Source: an uncultured Micrococcales bacterium (GTDB taxonomy: Bacteria > Actinomycetota > Actinomycetes > S36-B12 > UBA10799). From it: a DNA stretch of 8,680 nucleotides. Shown one piece after another: positions 6,003 to 8,680 of this stretch (position 1 is its first letter; each line of letters opens with the position of its first letter). The translations under genes and the position numbers were made by a program. The notes beneath the pieces are model-generated. The model searched no databases. It was not told where the DNA came from and saw nothing but the letters and a program-made list of their open reading frames with translations. The DNA lies in contig CALFYG010000295.1 in the NCBI GenBank assembly GCA_937952095.1, positions 1 through 8,680 of the forward strand, read 5' to 3'.

Positions 6003-6123
6003 CCGTTTGCGACGTTGTTGTCGGCGCCCACGGCCGTTTGCGACGTTGTTGTCGAATTCGACCTTCCACACGGGCAACAACGTCGCAATCCACGCCTGAG
6101 GGCGACAACAACGTCGCAAACCG
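6003..6123. repeat. nested intergenic repeat, two direct plus two inverted copies of a 19-mer
   Basis: GTTTGCGACGTTGTTGTCG occurs at 6005-6023 and 6036-6054, with two identical leading C bases before each copy, so the period is 31 bp. Its reverse complement occurs in shortened form at 6074-6088 (15 bases, one inner base changed) and in full at 6103-6121. The order is forward, forward, reverse, reverse, so the inner and outer pairs can fold into a large nested stem-loop or cruciform. Each unit also holds a small inner dyad, CGAC/GTCG. The element fills most of the 197-bp gap after the chelatase and may end its transcript. It resembles REP- or MITE-like intergenic elements, but no known family is recognised. 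Confidence 0.9.
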
Positions 6124-6134
6124 CGCCGCCTCCG

Positions 6135-6149
6135 CGAGCACCATGCTCG
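6135..6149. repeat. small perfect dyad upstream of the acyl-CoA dehydrogenase
   Basis: CGAGCA (6135-6140) and TGCTCG (6144-6149) form a perfect six-base dyad with a three-base centre, 28 bases before the dehydrogenase start. It may be an operator. The start codon has no clear Shine-Dalgarno sequence, and a TAACGAT element ends six bases before it, so a leaderless transcript beginning at 6178 is possible. Confidence 0.3.
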
Positions 6150-6177
6150 GCCCGGGAGATCGTGTAACGATGCGCGT

Positions 6178-7347
6178 ATGGACTTCACCTTTCCCGAGGA
6201 GATCACTGCTCTGCGCGCGGCGTTCGCCGACTTCCTGAAGCGCGAGATCCAGCCGATCGAGGACGAGATCGCCGCGCAGTGGGACACCCCTTACCCGGAC
6301 AAAGAGATCCTCATGGACGCGATGGCACGCGTGCGCGCCCTGTCCGTGGAAGCCGGGTTCTTCGCCGCGCACATGCCGGAAAGCGTCGGTGGGCAGGGGC
6401 TGAGCACGCTGGGGATGACCGCACTCGTCGAGGATGCGGCGCGCAGCGGTTCGCGGTTGGCCATGACGGCGATCTCCCCGCCCAACCCGGCCGGGCCCAG
6501 TTCTCTGCTGCTCAAGCTCCCGGAGCACCTGGTCGAGCAGTGGGTGCAGCCGGTGGTCACCGGCACGAAAACCGCCTGCTTCGCGCTCACCGAACCGGAG
6601 GCAGGATCCGACGCTCAGGCGATCCGCACGCGTGCGGTCAAGGATGGCGACGGGTGGCGGATCAATGGCCACAAGCACTACATCACCAATGCCTCCGAGG
6701 CCGATTTCGCCGTCGTCTTCGCCGTGACCGACGCCGAGAAGCGGGCCGCTGGCGGGATCACCGCGTTCCTGGTGCCCGCCGACCAGTTCCGGCGCGGGCC
6801 CACACAATGGAACATCTCCGACACCCACCCCGGGGAATTGTTCTTCGAGGACGCCTGGGTGCCCGACGATCACGTTGTGGGCGAGGTGGGCCTCGGCTTC
6901 TTCGCGGCCATGGAGTTCCTCAACGCGGGGCGGGCCTACATCGGCGCCCAAGCACTCGGTCTCGCCGAGTTCTGTCTGGACGCGGCGACCACCCACGTCC
7001 AGACCCGCACCGCATTCGGCAAACCACTGGCCGCGTTCCAGGGTGCGAGTTTCCCGCTGGCGAAGAGCAAGGTCGACATCGAGGCGATGCGCTGGCTTGT
7101 CTACCACCTGGCGTGGGCCGTCGACGAAGGCCAGAACCCGATGCTCGACGCATCCATCGTGAAGTACTACACCACCGAGCAGGCGTACACGGTCGCTGAT
7201 CGGTGCCTACAGGTCTTCGGCGGGATGGGTCTGATGAAGTCCGGGCCGATCGAGCGTGTTCTGCGCCATCTGCGGATGCTGCGCGTGGTAGAGGGCGCCT
7301 CGGAGATCCAGTTGCTGGTGATCTCGCGGACCTTGACCGCGGGGTGA
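6178..7347 (+). CDS. acyl-CoA dehydrogenase
   Basis: This 389-residue flavoenzyme would oxidise an acyl-CoA at the alpha-beta bond and pass electrons to electron-transfer flavoprotein. The length is normal for the family. The first signature, CFALTEPEAGSD (134-145), contacts FAD and substrate. The second, QVFGGMGLMKSGPIERVLRHLRML, precedes the catalytic base Glu372 in VVEGASEIQ, matching the Glu of medium-chain enzymes. TRTAFGKPLAAFQ near residue 277 is the FAD-contacting segment of the C-terminal helical domain. The substrate cannot be fixed; a fatty acid, branched-chain or carnitine-type CoA ester is possible. No beta-oxidation partner, ETF or CoA ligase gene is visible nearby, and it is isolated by repeat clusters on both sides. 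The ATG at 6178 lacks an obvious ribosome site and may be leaderless. Confidence 0.93.
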   Translation: MDFTFPEEITALRAAFADFLKREIQPIEDEIAAQWDTPYPDKEILMDAMARVRALSVEAGFFAAHMPESVGGQGLSTLGMTALVEDAARSGSRLAMTAISPPNPAGPSSLLLKLPEHLVEQWVQPVVTGTKTACFALTEPEAGSDAQAIRTRAVKDGDGWRINGHKHYITNASEADFAVVFAVTDAEKRAAGGITAFLVPADQFRRGPTQWNISDTHPGELFFEDAWVPDDHVVGEVGLGFFAAMEFLNAGRAYIGAQALGLAEFCLDAATTHVQTRTAFGKPLAAFQGASFPLAKSKVDIEAMRWLVYHLAWAVDEGQNPMLDASIVKYYTTEQAYTVADRCLQVFGGMGLMKSGPIERVLRHLRMLRVVEGASEIQLLVISRTLTAG

Positions 7348-7388
7348 GTCCCCCGCTCATCCGTTAGTCCCCCGCTCATCCGTTAGTC
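7347..7388. repeat. 19-bp tandem duplication overlapping the dehydrogenase stop codon
   Basis: AGTCCCCCGCTCATCCGTT occurs at 7347-7365 and again at 7366-7384, followed by a partial third AGTC. The first base of the first copy is the last base of the TGA stop. The CCGTTAG within each copy is the reverse complement of CTAACGG at 7407-7413 just downstream, so the transcript could fold here and help end transcription. Confidence 0.85.
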
Positions 7389-7399
7389 GAAAACGGCCG

Positions 7400-7546
7400 C
7401 GAACCTCTAACGGGAGTGCACAACCTCTAACCGACGGACGAACCTCTCACCGCAGCACAAACCGCAGCGGCAGGGGCGGCGCCACAAACCGACCCCGTCG
7501 TGCACAACCCTCACCGGAGTACGGTCCCCAGACCCAACCGTCACCG
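7400..7546. repeat. degenerate interspersed repeat, SAACCYCTMACCG-like motif
   Basis: Related 12-base motifs start at 7401 (GAACCTCTAACG), 7421 (CAACCTCTAACC), 7440 (GAACCTCTCACC), 7505 (CAACCCTCACCG) and 7535 (CAACCGTCACCG). The first three are 20 and 19 bases apart. ACAAACCGCAG and ACAAACCGACC fragments fall between. Together with the 19-bp duplication before it, this fills the 293-bp gap between the dehydrogenase and kgd. No ORF on either strand here looks real. It could be a decayed repeat element or regulator sites for kgd. The family is not recognised. Confidence 0.6.
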
Positions 7547-7640
7547 AACCGCAACCCACCCCCCACGAGGCGACCGATGCGTCGCTGTCCCCTGCTGACT
7601 AAGGTTGAGGACGGCATGCGAATCGACCCCAGGGGCTCCC

Positions 7641-7817
7641 GTGACCACTGACGCAAACAGCGCATTCGGCGCGAATGAATGGCTCGTCGACGAACTCTAC
7701 GAGCAGTACCTGCAGGATCGGCACTCCGTCGACCCCGCCTGGTGGGACTTCTTCGCCGATTACGTCCCCTCCGATCCGGCACGCGCCGCGGCGCTGAAGT
7801 CGAAGATCGCAGGCGTG
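7641..7817 (+). CDS. kgd: N-terminal fragment of multifunctional 2-oxoglutarate dehydrogenase/decarboxylase (Kgd/OdhA type)
   Basis: The first ~50 residues, starting at GTG 7641 with AGGGG five bases upstream, include FGANEWLVDELYEQYLQD (9-26) and SVDPAWWDFFADYVP (29-43). This is the conserved N-terminal peptide of actinobacterial Kgd/OdhA, the ~1200-residue fused E1/E2-like subunit of the 2-oxoglutarate dehydrogenase step of the TCA cycle. After about residue 47-60 the similarity stops and the frame runs into an unrelated LamG/DUF6701 sequence, so more than 95 percent of the gene is missing. The end given is the approximate middle of the breakpoint range, 7782-7830. A TTG start at 7605 is in frame, but the ribosome site and family alignment favour the GTG. 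The break is most simply an assembly chimera. Confidence 0.82.
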
Positions 7818-8618
7818 CGCGCCACCGTGACCTCGCCGACCTATGGCCATCCGGCCGGCGAGTGGCACCACATCACGGCGACCTGGAGCCTGTCCAGCGG
7901 CACGCTGGCCCTGTATGTCGACGGCACCCTGGCCGCCAGCTCGACGACGGCGCTCAGCGGCCTGCTCGGCACGCTGTCCACGCTGTACATCGGCTCGCAG
8001 CGCATGGCCGGCATCAGCGGCACGCCGGCGGCCTACACGGCCAACAGCGCCAACGGCTACATCGACGAGGTGCGGCTGTACAGCAGCGCGCTCAGCGCGC
8101 TGGAGATCGAGGGCATCCCGGCTTACACGCACACCTGCGCCGCCAGCATCCATCACTACGAGCTGAGTCTGCCCAGCAGCGCCGTGAGCTGCCTGGCCAG
8201 CAGCGTCACGGTCGCCGCCTGCGCCGATGCCAGCAGCCCCTGCACCAACCGCTCGACCGGCGCCGCCAACCACACGGTGACGCTGCTGCCGGCGGGCGCG
8301 GCGCTGGGTGCCACCACCCTCAGCTTCGATGCCACCGGCACCACCACCACCACGATGAGCAATGCCGCCGCGCTGGACGGCGCCACGGCCACCGTCACGC
8401 TGCTGAGCGCCGAACTGCTGGCGTCGGCAGCCGCCCAGTGCTGCCCCAACGGCAGCAGCTGCACGGCCTCGCCCAGCTGCAGCACCACGTACAAGACCGC
8501 CGGCCTGGTGATCGCCGCGGCCAATGGCGGCGCTGCCACCACGGTGGGCACGCAGACCGCCGGCAGCGCGAGCGCGGCGGCGAGCTGCGCGACAACGAGA
8601 CGCTCAAGGCACCGCTGA
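7818..8618 (+). CDS. internal fragment of a LamG-DUF6701 (MshQ-like) pilus-associated protein, foreign to its context
   Basis: This region continues in frame from the kgd start but codes for something else. The first part (to about 8120) is a LamG/concanavalin-like beta sandwich: GEWHHITATWS, then LALYVDGTLAAS, LYIGSQ and GYIDEVRLYSSALSALEI. It is followed by IHHYELSLPSSAVSCLASSVTVAACAD, a Ser/Thr-rich stretch with paired cysteines, and CCPNGSSCTASPSCSTTYKTAG. That order is typical of MSHA biogenesis MshQ and other DUF6701 proteins, extracellular factors of type IV pilus loci in Beta- and Gammaproteobacteria. No signal peptide is present because the N-terminus belongs to kgd. The family pattern fades near 8565-8580, and the residues up to the TGA at 8616-8618 look like out-of-frame translation. 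It is neither a complete gene nor expected in an actinobacterium. Confidence 0.72.
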   Translation, partial: RATVTSPTYGHPAGEWHHITATWSLSSGTLALYVDGTLAASSTTALSGLLGTLSTLYIGSQRMAGISGTPAAYTANSANGYIDEVRLYSSALSALEIEGIPAYTHTCAASIHHYELSLPSSAVSCLASSVTVAACADASSPCTNRSTGAANHTVTLLPAGAALGATTLSFDATGTTTTTMSNAAALDGATATVTLLSAELLASAAAQCCPNGSSCTASPSCSTTYKTAGLVIAAANGGAATTVGTQTAGSASAAASCATTRRSRHR

Positions 8619-8677
8619 AGCGCTACCGCGAGCTGCAGAGCAAGGTGCAGAAGGGCTGCTTCATCGGCCCGCGCTGA
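8571..8677 (+). other. unidentified C-terminal coding fragment in a different frame
   Basis: From about 8571 the frame one base behind the LamG frame reads like genuine protein and ends in KRYRELQSKVQKGCFIGPR at the TGA 8675-8677. It is charged and mixed in composition, unlike both the repetitive shadow translation upstream in that frame and the Ser/Thr/Ala-rich MshQ-like sequence. It may be the C-terminus of a third gene joined at a second breakpoint, or the MshQ-like frame after an indel. The family is not recognised. Confidence 0.35.
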
Positions 8678-8680
8678 GCA

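Noticed and set aside
6003..6123. CRISPR remnant
   Set aside because: The copies are in both orientations, the gaps are short and unequal, and there are no cas genes.
5668..7107. 479-codon minus-strand ORF across the chelatase, repeat and dehydrogenase
   Set aside because: It spans two well-supported plus-strand genes and an intergenic repeat, with no recognisable domain. Long antisense ORFs are common at this GC content.
7641..8618. Novel 2-oxoglutarate dehydrogenase-lectin fusion protein
   Set aside because: The halves come from different compartments and probably different phyla, kgd is cut to about 50 codons, and a second break follows. A chimera explains it better.

Overview
The window is a high-GC actinobacterial segment. 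Every confident gene product between positions 1 and about 7800 looks actinobacterial: a DUF2510 protein, a SirA-type sulfite reductase with its small zinc-ribbon partner and APS-type CysH, and the start of a Kgd-type 2-oxoglutarate dehydrogenase. The genus cannot be named from this sequence alone.

Layout. (1) 1-448, minus: the 5' part of a DUF2510 protein whose Pro/Gln-rich linker is a near-perfect 33-bp tandem repeat running off the left edge. (2) 571-2070, minus: a complete sugar-porter-family MFS transporter. (3) 2071-2534: a divergent intergenic region. It holds three copies of an AGTGTCRCG motif, a promoter, a 20-codon leaderless-looking ORF ending in a cysteine cluster, and two RNA hairpins, one of which covers the sirA Shine-Dalgarno sequence. 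(4) 2535-5070, plus: a tightly overlapped assimilatory sulfate-reduction operon of sulfite reductase, a 44-aa zinc-ribbon protein and APS reductase (cysH). (5) 5192-5980, plus: a two-domain CbiX-type sirohydrochlorin chelatase, likely supplying the iron-chelation step of siroheme synthesis for the sulfite reductase. (6) 6178-7347, plus: an acyl-CoA dehydrogenase, flanked on both sides by unrelated intergenic repeat clusters. (7) 7641 to the end: the first ~50 codons of kgd, which run in frame into a LamG/DUF6701 (MshQ-like) sequence typical of betaproteobacterial pilus loci. This is most simply an assembly chimera.

How it works together. CysH reduces APS to sulfite, SirA reduces sulfite to sulfide using siroheme and a 4Fe-4S cluster, and the chelatase inserts iron into sirohydrochlorin to make siroheme. 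The end product of the pathway is cysteine. The cysteine-rich leader peptide just upstream of sirA therefore fits a cysteine-sensing translational attenuator, as described for polycysteine leaderless ORFs in mycobacteria. This is the most interesting regulatory element here.

Cautions: the left end lies inside a tandem repeat and the right end inside an apparent chimera, so both look like places where an assembly broke. The last ~860 bases should not be read as a novel fusion gene without read-level evidence.
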